Origin: Novosphingobium sp. AAP83
GTDB taxonomy: Bacteria > Pseudomonadota > Alphaproteobacteria > Sphingomonadales > Sphingomonadaceae
Reading direction: 5' to 3'
Length of the DNA stretch: 64,000 nucleotides
NCBI RefSeq assembly: GCF_001295795.1
Contig: NZ_LJHY01000071.1
Coordinates: forward strand, 1 to 64,000
A program made the translations under genes and the position numbers. Under the pieces are notes generated by a model. That model worked only from the letters and a program-made list of their open reading frames with translations, did not search any database and had not been told where the DNA came from. Positions 16,766-26,120 of this stretch are shown piece after piece (the stretch's first letter is position 1; each line of letters opens with the position of its first letter).

Positions 16766-17665
16766 ATGTCACAGGCAACCGGGCTGCTTAAGCCCGCTCT
16801 CAAGGCGATTGCCGAGGACATCGACCACAGCTTTGATTTGCTGTTGCCGTTGCCAGGCGATCCCCGCAATCGTCTGGTTGAAGCGATGCGTTACGCCACG
16901 ATGGGCGGCGGCAAACGGATTCGTCCGCTGCTGGTCACGGCCACTGCGGCGATGTTTGGCGTTTCGCGCGAGGCCGCTGTGCGGGTGGGAACTGCGATTG
17001 AGGCGATCCACGTTTATTCGCTGATCCACGATGATCTGCCGTGCATGGACAATGATGGCACGCGCCATGGCAAGCCAACCTTGCATGTGGCGTTTGATGA
17101 TGCCGCCGCCGTGCTGGCGGGCGATGCGTTGCACGATTTCGCGTTCGAACTGCTGTCTGATCCTGCGACCAGCGGCGATCCATTTGTACGTATCGAGTTG
17201 ATCCGGACGCTTGCCACGGCCAGCGGCTTGAACGGCATGTGCGGCGGGCAGATGATGGATATCGTTGCCGAGACCGAGAGCTTCGATCTGCCTACCGTGA
17301 CCCGTTTGCAGCAGCTAAAAACTGGCGCGCTTCTGGCAGCTTCGGTCGAGATGGGCGCAATTCTGGGCCACGTGCCGATTGAAGGGCGCACGCATTTGCG
17401 CGGGTATGCGCGTGATATCGGCCTTGCTTTCCAGATCGCCGATGATCTTCTGGACCTTGAAGGCGATGAGGCGGCGGCGGGCAAAGCCCTGCGCAAGGAC
17501 GAAGCGCAAGGCAAGCAGACGTTCCTTTCGCTGCTGGGCCCGGAACGCGCTCGCGAACAGGCGCGCCGCTTGGTAGAGCAGGCGGTTGACCTGCTGCAAA
17601 GTTATGGTCCGGAAGCGGATATCTTGCGTGAACTTGCGCGCTTCATCGTGGAGAGGAACCACTGA
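16766..17665 (+). CDS. ispA: Farnesyl diphosphate synthase / short-chain polyprenyl synthetase
   Basis: This enzyme elongates DMAPP with IPP to farnesyl diphosphate. The first Asp-rich motif is in IHDDLPCMDND and the second in FQIADDLLD. GGGKRIRPLL near residue 48 and KTGALLAASVEMGAI are conserved. The length of 299 aa is normal. The stop overlaps the coaD start (TGATG), so translation is probably coupled. Confidence 0.95.
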   Translation: MSQATGLLKPALKAIAEDIDHSFDLLLPLPGDPRNRLVEAMRYATMGGGKRIRPLLVTATAAMFGVSREAAVRVGTAIEAIHVYSLIHDDLPCMDNDGTRHGKPTLHVAFDDAAAVLAGDALHDFAFELLSDPATSGDPFVRIELIRTLATASGLNGMCGGQMMDIVAETESFDLPTVTRLQQLKTGALLAASVEMGAILGHVPIEGRTHLRGYARDIGLAFQIADDLLDLEGDEAAAGKALRKDEAQGKQTFLSLLGPERAREQARRLVEQAVDLLQSYGPEADILRELARFIVERNH

Positions 17666-18177
17666 TGGCTGAACGTATCGGCGTTTATCCGGGCACATTT
17701 GATCCGATCACGCTCGGGCATCTCGATATCATCCGGCGCGGCGCCAAGCTGGTGGACCGGTTGATAATCGGGGTGACGACCAATCCTTCGAAAAACCCCA
17801 TGTTCACCCCTGAAGAGCGGATGGCATCGGTCCGCCGCGAGGTGGCCGATCAGGGAATCGATAATGTTGAAGTGGTGGGTTTTAACGCTCTGTTGATGAA
17901 GTTCGCCCGCAAGCAGGGAGCCCGCGTGATCGTGCGGGGGCTTCGCGCTGTTGCCGATTTTGAATACGAGTACCAGATGGCGGGCATGAACCAGCAACTG
18001 GATGCCGAGATCGAGACGGTATTTCTGATGGCCGATGTCGGACTCCAACCGATCGCTTCCAAACTGGTCAAGGAAATCGCGCTGTTTGGCGGTGATATCT
18101 CGGGCTTTGTCACATCGACGATTCGCGACGAGGTGATTGCAAGGGTTGAGAAACTCGGCCGCATGGGCGACTATTGA
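17665..18177 (+). CDS. coaD: Pantetheine-phosphate adenylyltransferase
   Basis: CoaD transfers AMP to 4'-phosphopantetheine, the penultimate step of coenzyme A synthesis. The nucleotidyltransferase motif GTFDPITLGHLDII is at residues 9-22. RGLRAVADFEYEYQMAGMN is conserved. The usual ISSTxxR motif appears as the variant GFVTSTIRDEV, which keeps the Ser-Thr and Arg. It is 170 aa and is the third gene of the xseB-ispA-coaD run. Confidence 0.95.
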   Translation: MAERIGVYPGTFDPITLGHLDIIRRGAKLVDRLIIGVTTNPSKNPMFTPEERMASVRREVADQGIDNVEVVGFNALLMKFARKQGARVIVRGLRAVADFEYEYQMAGMNQQLDAEIETVFLMADVGLQPIASKLVKEIALFGGDISGFVTSTIRDEVIARVEKLGRMGDY

Positions 18178-18283
18178 AACGCGCAGGCGTAATCGTTCCC
18201 GAACGCGAATGCGCAATCGTTCATTGCAGCGAAAGCGCCACGCGCCTATCCGCGCTTTAGGTTATCCGGAGTTAACCCGTCTC

Positions 18284-18955
18284 ATGGTTTCGCGCTTTTT
18301 TACCGTTGTTGCGCTTGGCGCCGCCTTGATTGCCTCGCCTGCATTGGCGAAAGACAAGAAAGAGGCAGTCGCGCCCAAGCCGATAACCTATGCTGTAAAC
18401 GCTGATGAAAGCGTAGATCGCGAAAATATCCTACTGCTGGACTTATCCAACGGCGGCCGTGTTTCGATCCGGTTGATGCCGGAATGGGCTCCAGCCCATG
18501 TGGAGCGGATCAAGAAGCTTGCGCGTGAAGGCTTTTATGACGGGGTGATCTTTCACCGCGTGATCGATGGCTTCATGGCCCAGACGGGTGACCCGACAGG
18601 GACAGGGCAGGGTGGTTCACCGCTTCCTGATTTGACGGCGGAATTCAACACTGTCCCCCATTTGCGCGGCACCGTGTCTATGGCTCGCACGAATGAGCCC
18701 AACACAGCCAACAGCCAGTTCTTTATCGTGTTTTATCCGCGCTTTGCATTGGATAACAAGTACACCAATTTTGGCCGGGTGATCTCGGGTATGGATAATG
18801 TCGACGCTATCGTGCGCGGCGAACCGCCTGCGAATCCGACCAAGGTGGTACAAGCCTCCATCGCGGCGGATAACAAGCCAGCACCAGTCATGGCAGTACC
18901 GAGCGCCAAGCCAGCGTTTTCAGCCGATATGTTGAGCAATTCGCGGTCGAACTAA
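18284..18955 (+). CDS. Periplasmic cyclophilin-type peptidyl-prolyl isomerase
   Basis: A typical signal peptide (residues 1-22, cleaved after SPALA) leads to a cyclophilin domain. YDGVIFHRVIDGFMAQTGDP holds the catalytic Arg, LRGTVSMART and NSQFFIVF follow, and FGRVISGMDNVDAI ends the domain. It catalyses proline cis-trans isomerisation during protein folding in the periplasm. An Ala/Pro-rich tail follows. The start is the ATG at 18284, beginning the signal peptide. It lies 106 bases after coaD and 26 before queA. Confidence 0.9.
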   Translation: MVSRFFTVVALGAALIASPALAKDKKEAVAPKPITYAVNADESVDRENILLLDLSNGGRVSIRLMPEWAPAHVERIKKLAREGFYDGVIFHRVIDGFMAQTGDPTGTGQGGSPLPDLTAEFNTVPHLRGTVSMARTNEPNTANSQFFIVFYPRFALDNKYTNFGRVISGMDNVDAIVRGEPPANPTKVVQASIAADNKPAPVMAVPSAKPAFSADMLSNSRSN

Positions 18956-18981
18956 GCTGCAAATGCCGCTAGAGGGCTGCC

Positions 18982-20010
18982 ATGCGTGTTGACCTCTTCG
19001 ATTTCGAACTGCCGCCTGAAAACATTGCCCTGCGTCCCGCTCGCCCGCGTGATTCTGCGCGGTTGCTGGGCGTGGGAGGCTCGGGGCCTTTCACCGACCT
19101 GATCGTGCGCGATCTGCCAACGCTGCTGAATCCCGGCGATGTGCTGGTGTTTAACGATACGCGCGTGATTCCCGCGCAGCTTGAGGGCCAGCGTGGCGAT
19201 GCGCGGATTGGGGCCACGCTGCACAAGCGAATCGATTTGCGGCGCTGGCAAGCTTTCGTGCGCAACGGCAAGCGGTTGCGGGCAGGCGATGTAATTGAAT
19301 TTGGCGCAGGTGTTTCTGCCAATGCAGAAGAGCGGTTTGCCGACGGCAGTTGGACGCTGTTCTTTCCCGGTGATGAGCCGGTTGAAGTGCTGTTAGAGCG
19401 GGCCGGCAGCATGCCTTTGCCGCCCTATATCGCGGGCAAGCGCCCGACCGATGAGCAGGATCGCTCCGACTATCAGACAATGTTCGCGGCCAAGGATGGT
19501 GCGGTGGCAGCGCCTACCGCAGCGCTCCACTTCACGCCGGAGCTTCTGGAAGGATTGAGCGCGCGCGGCGTGAAGACCGAGACGCTGACCCTTCATGTCG
19601 GCGCAGGCACTTTCCTGCCGGTAAAGGCAGAAGATACCGACGATCATGCCATGCATGCCGAATGGGGCACGATTGATGCTGAAACGGCAGATAGGTTGAA
19701 TGCTGCCCGCGCTGCGGGAAACCGGGTGATTGCAGTTGGGACGACATCGCTACGCTTGCTGGAAAGCGCGACCGGCAAAGATCGCATCATCCGCCCGTTT
19801 GAAGGCGATACCTCGATCTTCATCACGCCCGGTTATACCTTCCGTGCGATTGACGGGTTGATGACCAACTTCCACTTGCCCAAATCCACGCTGTTTATGC
19901 TGGTTTCGGCGCTCATGGGGCGCGAACGGATGCAGGCCGCCTATGCCTTTGCCATTGCGCAGGGCTATCGGTTCTACAGCTACGGAGATTCCAGCCTGCT
20001 CCTGCCATAA
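18982..20010 (+). CDS. queA: S-adenosylmethionine:tRNA ribosyltransferase-isomerase
   Basis: QueA moves the ribosyl group of AdoMet onto preQ1 in tRNA, forming epoxyqueuosine. Conserved segments are the N-terminal VDLFDFELPPENIALRPARP, VFNDTRVIPAQL, MPLPPYI, DRSDYQTMFA, TLHVGAGTFLPVKAE, and the C-terminal NFHLPKSTLFMLVSALMG. The length of 342 aa is normal. Together with tgt about 2 kb downstream it forms the queuosine branch, interrupted here by a P450 and a permease gene. Confidence 0.96.
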   Translation: MRVDLFDFELPPENIALRPARPRDSARLLGVGGSGPFTDLIVRDLPTLLNPGDVLVFNDTRVIPAQLEGQRGDARIGATLHKRIDLRRWQAFVRNGKRLRAGDVIEFGAGVSANAEERFADGSWTLFFPGDEPVEVLLERAGSMPLPPYIAGKRPTDEQDRSDYQTMFAAKDGAVAAPTAALHFTPELLEGLSARGVKTETLTLHVGAGTFLPVKAEDTDDHAMHAEWGTIDAETADRLNAARAAGNRVIAVGTTSLRLLESATGKDRIIRPFEGDTSIFITPGYTFRAIDGLMTNFHLPKSTLFMLVSALMGRERMQAAYAFAIAQGYRFYSYGDSSLLLP

Positions 20011-20075
20011 AGCGCAGTATCGTCTTGGGTTTACGCGGCTAGCTTCCTTGCAAGAGAGCACCTGAGAGGAAGCGC

Positions 20076-21260
20076 ATGATTCCAGCGCACGTACCGGAAA
20101 ACCGGATCGTCAACTTTGATATTTTCAATCCGCCGGGGGTTGAAGATGATTACTTCGCTGCGTGGAAGACATTGCTGCAAGGGCCGGGCCTTGTGTGGAC
20201 CACGGCCAATGGCGGACACTGGATTGCCGCGCGCGGCGATGTTGTGCGCAATCTTTGGAATGATTCCGCAAGGCTGTCGAACCAATGTCTGGCGGTAACC
20301 CCGGGTCTAGGCGAAGTTATGCAATTCATCCCGCTTCAGCAGGATGGTGCAGAACACAAGGCTTTCCGCATGGCTGTGATGAAAGGCTTGGCCTCTCGCT
20401 ATGTTGTAGCGCTGGAACCGCGCGTGGTCGAAATTGCGGGCGAATTGATCGCCAATTTGCGTCCGCGCGGATCGTGCGATTTCGTGGCGGAATTTGCCGA
20501 AGTCTTGCCATTGAATATTTTTCTGTCGTTGATCGATGTGCCGTTGGAAGATCGCCCGCGCTTGCGGCAACTGGGTGTGCAACTGACACGACCTGATGGC
20601 TCGATGACCGTTGAAGGACTGAAACAAGCCGCTGACGACTATTTGTGGCCGTTCATCCAAAAGCGCATGGCCGAGCCGGGCGATGACTTGTTCAGCCACA
20701 TCCTGTCGGAACCGGTGATGGGGCGCGGTTGGACCGAGGACGAAGCACGCCGAATGTGCCGTAACCTGCTATTTGGCGGGCTGGATACGGTAGCGGCAAT
20801 GTTCGGCATGGTTGCGCTGCATCTGGCGCTTAACCCGCAAGATCAGCGGCTTTTGCGCGAACAGCCCGATCTTATCCCCGCTGCTGCCGATGAACTGATG
20901 CGGCGCTATCCCACCGTAGCGGTAAGCCGTAATGCGGTGACAGATATCGAAGTGGATGGCGTTACAATCTGCAAAGGCGACCTAGTCTATTTGCCCAGCG
21001 TTTTACACAACCTTGATCCCGCCAGCTTCGATGCGCCTGAGGAGGTGCGGTTTGATCGCGATCTGACACCAATCCGGCACACCACGATGGGCGTTGGCGC
21101 GCATCGTTGTGTCGGCGCGGGGCTGGCGCGGATGGAGGTAATTGTTTTCTTGCGCGAATGGCTCTCGCAAATGCCTGAATTCAGGCTTGATCTGACGCAG
21201 CCAGTCAGGATGAAGGGGGGCAATGTCGGGGCATGCATCACTCTTCCACTGGTCTGGTAA
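20076..21260 (+). CDS. Cytochrome P450, CYP101-like
   Basis: The 394-aa soluble bacterial P450 has the I-helix GGLDTVAA with the Asp-Thr pair used in oxygen activation, the ExxR motif in ADELMRRYP and the Cys ligand in MGVGAHRCVGAGLAR. The Phe normally seven residues before the Cys (FGxGxHxC) is Met here. Overall it resembles P450cam relatives, which hydroxylate terpenoid or related compounds with a ferredoxin/ferredoxin reductase pair. No redox partner is encoded nearby, and the substrate is unknown. It lies in queA's direction, 65 bases after it. Confidence 0.9.
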   Translation: MIPAHVPENRIVNFDIFNPPGVEDDYFAAWKTLLQGPGLVWTTANGGHWIAARGDVVRNLWNDSARLSNQCLAVTPGLGEVMQFIPLQQDGAEHKAFRMAVMKGLASRYVVALEPRVVEIAGELIANLRPRGSCDFVAEFAEVLPLNIFLSLIDVPLEDRPRLRQLGVQLTRPDGSMTVEGLKQAADDYLWPFIQKRMAEPGDDLFSHILSEPVMGRGWTEDEARRMCRNLLFGGLDTVAAMFGMVALHLALNPQDQRLLREQPDLIPAAADELMRRYPTVAVSRNAVTDIEVDGVTICKGDLVYLPSVLHNLDPASFDAPEEVRFDRDLTPIRHTTMGVGAHRCVGAGLARMEVIVFLREWLSQMPEFRLDLTQPVRMKGGNVGACITLPLVW

Positions 21261-21267
21261 CCCGCAG

Positions 21268-22038
21268 TTAAGCGGCGAACCATCCCCAGATCAACCGACC
21301 GGTGAGCCCGAGGCTGACGACAACGAGCAGCGGGCGAATCATTTTGGCACCGAATTTGGTGGCAAAGTGCGAGCCGATCCAAGCGCCGGTCATTGATCCC
21401 AAGCCCATGCACAAGCCCAGCACCCACAAGGCCTGCCCGCCGATTGTGAACACGATAACGCTTGCGATATTACTTGTAACATTGAGAAATTTGGTGAGGC
21501 CTGTGGCGCGGGTAAGGCCGTAGCCGCGCAAGGCGACGAGGGTTGTGGCAAAGAACTGTCCTGCGCCCGGCCCGAAAAAGCCGTCGTATAATCCGATTCC
21601 GCCAGCCACTGCCTTGTACTCGGTTTCGCCGATTACGGGCTTGCGGTCTTCATCCGTCATGCTGCGCGACAGCATGGTATAGAGCGCGACACTGATGAGC
21701 AGGGCGGGGACGACCAGTTTGAGCACATCGGCGCTCAGCCTCTGGATTGCAAGCGTTCCCAGAAGCGCGCCGACGAACACTACGGCGGCCAGCGGTGCAT
21801 TTTCGCGAAAGCTGAACAGCCCGGCTTTATGATAGCGCCAGGTTGCGACCGATGTGCCGCACATGGATTGGACCTTGTTTGTGCCCAGAACAACATGCGG
21901 AGGCAGGTTGGTCGACAACAGGATGGGCATCATCACAAGGCCCCCACCACCCGCAACAGCGTCGACAAACCCCGAGACCACGGCGACGCAGGTCAGCGCA
22001 GGGTAAAGCCACAGTTCGATCTGGAAAGGGTCAAGCAT
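21268..22038 (-). CDS. TSUP (TauE/SafE) family membrane permease
   Basis: The 256-aa protein has about seven or eight hydrophobic segments and the two TSUP half-motifs: GFVDAVAGGGGLVMMPILL with LGTNKVQSMCGTSVATWRY in the first half, and GLYDGFFGPGAGQFF with TGLTKFLNVTSNIASV in the second. TSUP proteins export or import small sulfur-containing or carboxylate anions. It is convergent with the P450 (7-base gap) and its start is 60 bases from the divergent tgt start. The substrate cannot be inferred. Confidence 0.88.
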   Translation of the reverse strand: MLDPFQIELWLYPALTCVAVVSGFVDAVAGGGGLVMMPILLSTNLPPHVVLGTNKVQSMCGTSVATWRYHKAGLFSFRENAPLAAVVFVGALLGTLAIQRLSADVLKLVVPALLISVALYTMLSRSMTDEDRKPVIGETEYKAVAGGIGLYDGFFGPGAGQFFATTLVALRGYGLTRATGLTKFLNVTSNIASVIVFTIGGQALWVLGLCMGLGSMTGAWIGSHFATKFGAKMIRPLLVVVSLGLTGRLIWGWFAA

Positions 22039-22098
22039 TTGCGCGCCTTGGCGAATAGGCTTAAGGGCCGCAAACTCTTTTTGCCGAGTAGACAGTCA

Positions 22099-23223
22099 AT
22101 GACCCGTTTTGCCTTCGATATTCACGCCACTGACGGCAAGGCCCGTACCGGTACGATCAGGATGATGCGGGGAGAAATCCGCACGCCTGCGTTCATGCCG
22201 GTGGGCACTGCGGCGACGGTGAAGGCGATGAAGGTGGAGGATGTGCGCGCGGCGGGCGCGGATATCATTCTGGGTAACACCTACCATTTGATGCTGCGAC
22301 CAGGTGGCGAACGGGTGGCGAAATTGGGCGGATTGCACCACTTCATGGGCTGGGATCGCCCGATTTTGACCGATAGCGGGGGCTATCAGGTGATGAGCCT
22401 CTCAGACTTGCGCAAGATCACCGAAGAGGGTGTGACTTTCGCCAGCCATCTTGATGGATCGCGCCACATGCTCAGTCCGGAGCGGTCGATGGAAATCCAG
22501 CGCTTGTTGGGTTCGGACATCGTAATGTGCTTTGACGAATGCCCGCGCGCTGATCAGCCGCGCGATGCGATCGCCAAGTCGATGGAAATGTCGATGCGTT
22601 GGGCGAGGCGCAGCCGTGACGCGTTTGACGCAGGTGGCGAACATGCCGCGCGGTCCGCCCTGTTTGGCATCCAGCAGGGCGCATTGGACGAGGGGTTGCG
22701 CAAGAGCAGCGCCGATGCCTTGATCGATGTCGGCTTTGATGGCTATGCCATTGGCGGGCTTGCAGTGGGTGAGGGGCAGGAGGCGATGTTCGCCACGCTC
22801 GATTTTGCGCCACAACAGCTTCCGGCAGACCGTCCGCGTTACTTGATGGGCGTGGGCAAACCGGATGATCTGGTGGGCGCGGTGGAGCGCGGGGTGGATA
22901 TGTTCGATTGCGTGCTGCCCACGCGATCCGGCCGCAACGGGCAGGCGTTTACGTGGAACGGCCCGCTGAACATGCGCAATGCGCGCCATGCCGAAGATAC
23001 GGGGCCGCTGGATGAGCGCTGCCCGTGCCCGACCTGCACGAAATACAGCCGCGCCTATTTGCATCACCTGATCAAATCTGGCGAGATGCTGGGCGCGATG
23101 CTGCTGACCGAGCATAATTTGTGGTTCTACCAGCAGCTTATGGCTGGCATGCGCGCTGCCATAGCCGAGGGGCGCTTTGCCGCGTTCGCATCGGATTTCC
23201 GGCGGGATTATTTCGCGCGTTAG
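22099..23223 (+). CDS. tgt: tRNA-guanine transglycosylase
   Basis: Tgt exchanges guanine-34 of tRNAs with GUN anticodons for preQ1. The 374-aa protein has the N-terminal TPAFMPVGTAATVKAM, substrate-binding DSGGYQVMSL, catalytic Asp in MFDCVLPTRSGRNGQAFT and the zinc site CPCPTC with a downstream His. The start at 22099 gives a normal N-terminus; longer reading is antisense to the TSUP gene. It works with queA. Confidence 0.96.
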   Translation: MTRFAFDIHATDGKARTGTIRMMRGEIRTPAFMPVGTAATVKAMKVEDVRAAGADIILGNTYHLMLRPGGERVAKLGGLHHFMGWDRPILTDSGGYQVMSLSDLRKITEEGVTFASHLDGSRHMLSPERSMEIQRLLGSDIVMCFDECPRADQPRDAIAKSMEMSMRWARRSRDAFDAGGEHAARSALFGIQQGALDEGLRKSSADALIDVGFDGYAIGGLAVGEGQEAMFATLDFAPQQLPADRPRYLMGVGKPDDLVGAVERGVDMFDCVLPTRSGRNGQAFTWNGPLNMRNARHAEDTGPLDERCPCPTCTKYSRAYLHHLIKSGEMLGAMLLTEHNLWFYQQLMAGMRAAIAEGRFAAFASDFRRDYFAR

Positions 23224-23396
23224 GCTTTGCGGCCCGGCTGACCCACTTCAAGGCGTGAATCCTTGTATGGGTAGAACATGCCGGATCGCGGATCGAGAAA
23301 ACCTGCGCCAATAGTGGCGGCCTGACGCTGCGCAGAGAGAAGATCGGGATACCATTTTCCGGTGCGATGCGGCGTGACAAAGCGATAGTGCGACAT
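23220..23396 (-). CDS. Small hypothetical protein (58 aa)
   Basis: A compact frame encodes MSHYRFVTPHRTGKW at its start and a motif FLDPRSGMFYPYKDSRLEVG near its end. It has no signal peptide or membrane segment. The stop codon overlaps the tgt stop from the opposite strand. Coding appears plausible because the composition is protein-like rather than a mirror of a neighbour and the frame begins sensibly. Function unknown, and the gene could also be spurious. Confidence 0.5.
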   Translation of the reverse strand: MSHYRFVTPHRTGKWYPDLLSAQRQAATIGAGFLDPRSGMFYPYKDSRLEVGQPGRKA

Positions 23397-23485
23397 GCCA
23401 TCAGAATGGTTTCGTAGCCTGCCAGTTCCCCCGTTTCGTCGCAAATTATACTTATATAACAAGTGTTAATGCGTTTCTTCTGCGC

Positions 23486-23516
23486 ACAAAAAAGGCGGGG
23501 TTTGATGCCCCGCCTT
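23486..23516 (-). terminator. rpsD intrinsic terminator
   Basis: A 7-bp GC stem (23494-23500 with 23508-23514) is followed in the rpsD direction by TTTTTT. It sits 26 bases past the rpsD stop. Confidence 0.9.
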
Positions 23517-23541
23517 CTTGTGTCTTGGAAGACCCAAACGC

Positions 23542-24153
23542 TTAGCGCGAATAAAATTCGACGACCAGGTTCGGTTCCATCTTCACCGGATAAGGCACTT
23601 CGTCCAGCGTTGGCACGCGGGTGAAGGTGGCCTTGTCAGCGTCTGTTGCAACGTAATCAGGAACGTCACGCTCTGGCAGGGTCTGCGCTTCGGCGATCAG
23701 GGCCATTTCCTTGGCCTTCTTGCCAAGGCTGATCACGTCACCGGGGCGAACGCGACGCGAGGCGACGTTGCACTTCACGCCGTTCACATAGATGTGACCG
23801 TGCGATACAACCTGACGGGCCGAGAAGATGGTTGGCGCGAACTTGGCGCGATACACGACCATGTCGAGGCGCTGTTCGAGCAGACCGATCAGGTTCTGAC
23901 CGGTATCACCCTTCATCTTCGCCGCTTCCTGATAGGTGCGCTTAAATTGCTTTTCGGTCACGTCGCCATAGTAGCCGCGCAGCTTCTGCTTGGCGCGCAG
24001 CTGGATGCCGAAGTCGGAAACCTTGCTCTTGCGGCGCTGACCGTGTTGGCCGGGACCATACGAACGACGGTTTACCGACGACTTGGGACGACCCCAGATG
24101 TTTTCACCGAGGCGACGGTCAATTTTGTACTTAGATGCCTTGCGCTTGGACAT
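23542..24153 (-). CDS. rpsD: 30S ribosomal protein S4
   Basis: S4 binds 16S rRNA early in 30S assembly and shapes the mRNA entry channel. The N-terminal SKRKASKYKIDRRLGENIWG and the S4 RNA-binding domain LDMVVYRAKFAPTIFSARQV with HGHIYVNGVKCNVASRRVRP are clear, in 203 aa. As in other alphaproteobacteria it stands alone rather than in the alpha ribosomal-protein operon. An intrinsic terminator follows. The 206-base gap to the divergent chorismate-mutase-like gene probably holds both promoters. Confidence 0.97.
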   Translation of the reverse strand: MSKRKASKYKIDRRLGENIWGRPKSSVNRRSYGPGQHGQRRKSKVSDFGIQLRAKQKLRGYYGDVTEKQFKRTYQEAAKMKGDTGQNLIGLLEQRLDMVVYRAKFAPTIFSARQVVSHGHIYVNGVKCNVASRRVRPGDVISLGKKAKEMALIAEAQTLPERDVPDYVATDADKATFTRVPTLDEVPYPVKMEPNLVVEFYSR

Positions 24154-24359
24154 GCGCTACCCTTCAATTTGCAATGCTTCAGCGATGTGCCGAAGTTTCT
24201 AGTCCCGGAACCGCACCATCCCGCCAATTGCAGAATGCGGCCACCGCTTCACCGGGAGTGCGGGGCCAATTGCGAAGCGCGGCCAAGAGCAGAGATTGGG
24301 GCAGATGTCAAGGGTGCCTGCCATAGACAGCAACACGAATCAGGCGTTTATGGGGTTCG

Positions 24360-24647
24360 ATGCTTTATAGGTCGCCCAACCCTGATTCCTCTGCGCTGGC
24401 GGATATATCCGCTGCGACCGTGGACATGATTGACCAGCAGATCCTGCTGCTCTTGTCCCGTCGTTTCGCGTTGGCGCGCACGGCGGGCGACGGTGTGTGG
24501 GATGACGAGGACGAGCGCCGCGCAGCCTTGGCAGCGATACGCCGCAGAGCGTTTGAACTGGGCGTACCGGTTAGTCTGGTGGCGGATTTTTGGGACCGGC
24601 TCTCTGATGCTTCAGGCGCAATGCACAGGCAGGCCAAGAGCCGGTAA
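24360..24647 (+). CDS. Chorismate mutase-like (AroQ-type) small protein
   Basis: This is a 95-aa, all-helical protein with the AroQ-type core: MIDQQILLLLSRRFALAR, then an acidic-arginine segment DEDERRAALAAIRRRAFELG and a final helix VADFWDRLSDASGAM. AroQ domains convert chorismate to prephenate. The Lys usually found between the first and second helices is not obvious here, so it may be a diverged or pseudo-enzyme. It is divergent from rpsD and converges with trmJ, which ends one base away. Confidence 0.6.
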   Translation: MLYRSPNPDSSALADISAATVDMIDQQILLLLSRRFALARTAGDGVWDDEDERRAALAAIRRRAFELGVPVSLVADFWDRLSDASGAMHRQAKSR

Positions 24648-25417
24648 TCAATCGCGCGGATCACCGGGTTTTGATCCGGGCCTGCGCCGCAGCACGCTTA
24701 ACACCCCGCGCAAGGTGCGCACTTCCAAGTGATTCCAGCCCGGCTTGGTCAGCACCGAACGCAGCGTCCGGCGGGTGGTTGTGGCGCGGCTTTCCGGTTC
24801 GAAATAACCGCGTGGTTCCAGCATGGCGCAGAGCTGGTCAAACAGACCCTCAAAATCCTCCTGCGGGGCAGGAGGCAGCAGGTCCTCAACCGTGGGCTGT
24901 ACGAGATCGGCAGAGGCATCAGCACTCGCCAATGCGTGCTTGGACCATTCATAAGCGCACAGGATAACGGCCTGTGCCAGATTGAGCGATCCGAATTCAG
25001 GATTGATCGGGACCGTGATGATCGCACGGGCTAGCGCCACGTCATCTGTTTCAAGCCCCGAACGCTCAGGCCCGAACACGAAGGCGCTGCGTCCCGGAGC
25101 TGTGATCACTTCGCGTGCAGCCTCGTCCGGGGTGAATACCGGTTTTGTCACGCCGCGCTTGCGCACGGTTGTGGCATAGACATGGGCGCAATCGGACACC
25201 GCATCGGCGAGCGTTTCGAATACTTTCGCTTTTTCCAGCACGATGTCTGCGCCAGCAGCAGCGGGGCCAGCCGAAGGATTGGGCCAGCCATCGCGCGGGG
25301 TGACGAGGCGTAGTTCGGTGAGGCCGAAATTGAGCATGGCGCGGGCGGCTTTGCCGATGTTCTCGCCCAGTTGCGGACGCACCAGAACCATGACCGGTTG
25401 GCGGTTCTCGTTAACCG

Positions 25418-25421
<4 letters not shown>
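24648..25421 (-). CDS. trmJ: TrmJ-type tRNA/rRNA 2'-O-methyltransferase (SPOUT)
   Basis: A SPOUT (TrmH-type) methyltransferase of 257 aa, closest to TrmJ, which 2'-O-methylates position 32 of tRNA. The typical motifs are MVLVRPQLGENIGKAARAML (motif 1), FVFGPERSGLETDDVALA (motif 2) and ITVPINPEFGSLNLAQAVIL (motif 3). It overlaps the nrdR stop by 4 bases (ATGA) and is the last gene of the rpiB-glyA-nrdR operon. Confidence 0.88.
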
Positions 25422-25906
<485 letters not shown>

Positions 25907-25909
25907 GGT

Positions 25910-26116
25910 TTAGCGTTTGATACGCTGCCAGAAGGCAAAGCCTGCACCGACGGCAAGACCGAGCGGCAAGGATACGACAGGGAGCAAAGCGCCCGCCACA
26001 GCACCAATGGCCGCGCCGGTCAGCACGGGCTTGGTCGAGGGGTGGGACATGCCCTGCTTGGCCATGCCGGAGATTTCGTCCTTGGCGCGGGCGGCAAGAT
26101 CATCGTTATTGTTCAT
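25910..26116 (-). CDS. Small glycine-rich membrane protein (68 aa)
   Basis: From the ATG at 26116 the protein starts MNNNDDLAARAKDEISGMAK and then has one hydrophobic, glycine-rich stretch (TGAAIGAVAGALLPVVSLPL, then GLAVGAGFAFW), ending in a basic tail QRIKR. The spaced glycines look like a glycine-zipper membrane helix pair. No family name is certain. The gene is packed between glyA (4-base gap) and nrdR (3-base gap), so it is clearly part of the operon. Confidence 0.7.
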   Translation of the reverse strand: MNNNDDLAARAKDEISGMAKQGMSHPSTKPVLTGAAIGAVAGALLPVVSLPLGLAVGAGFAFWQRIKR

Positions 26117-26120
26117 GGTA

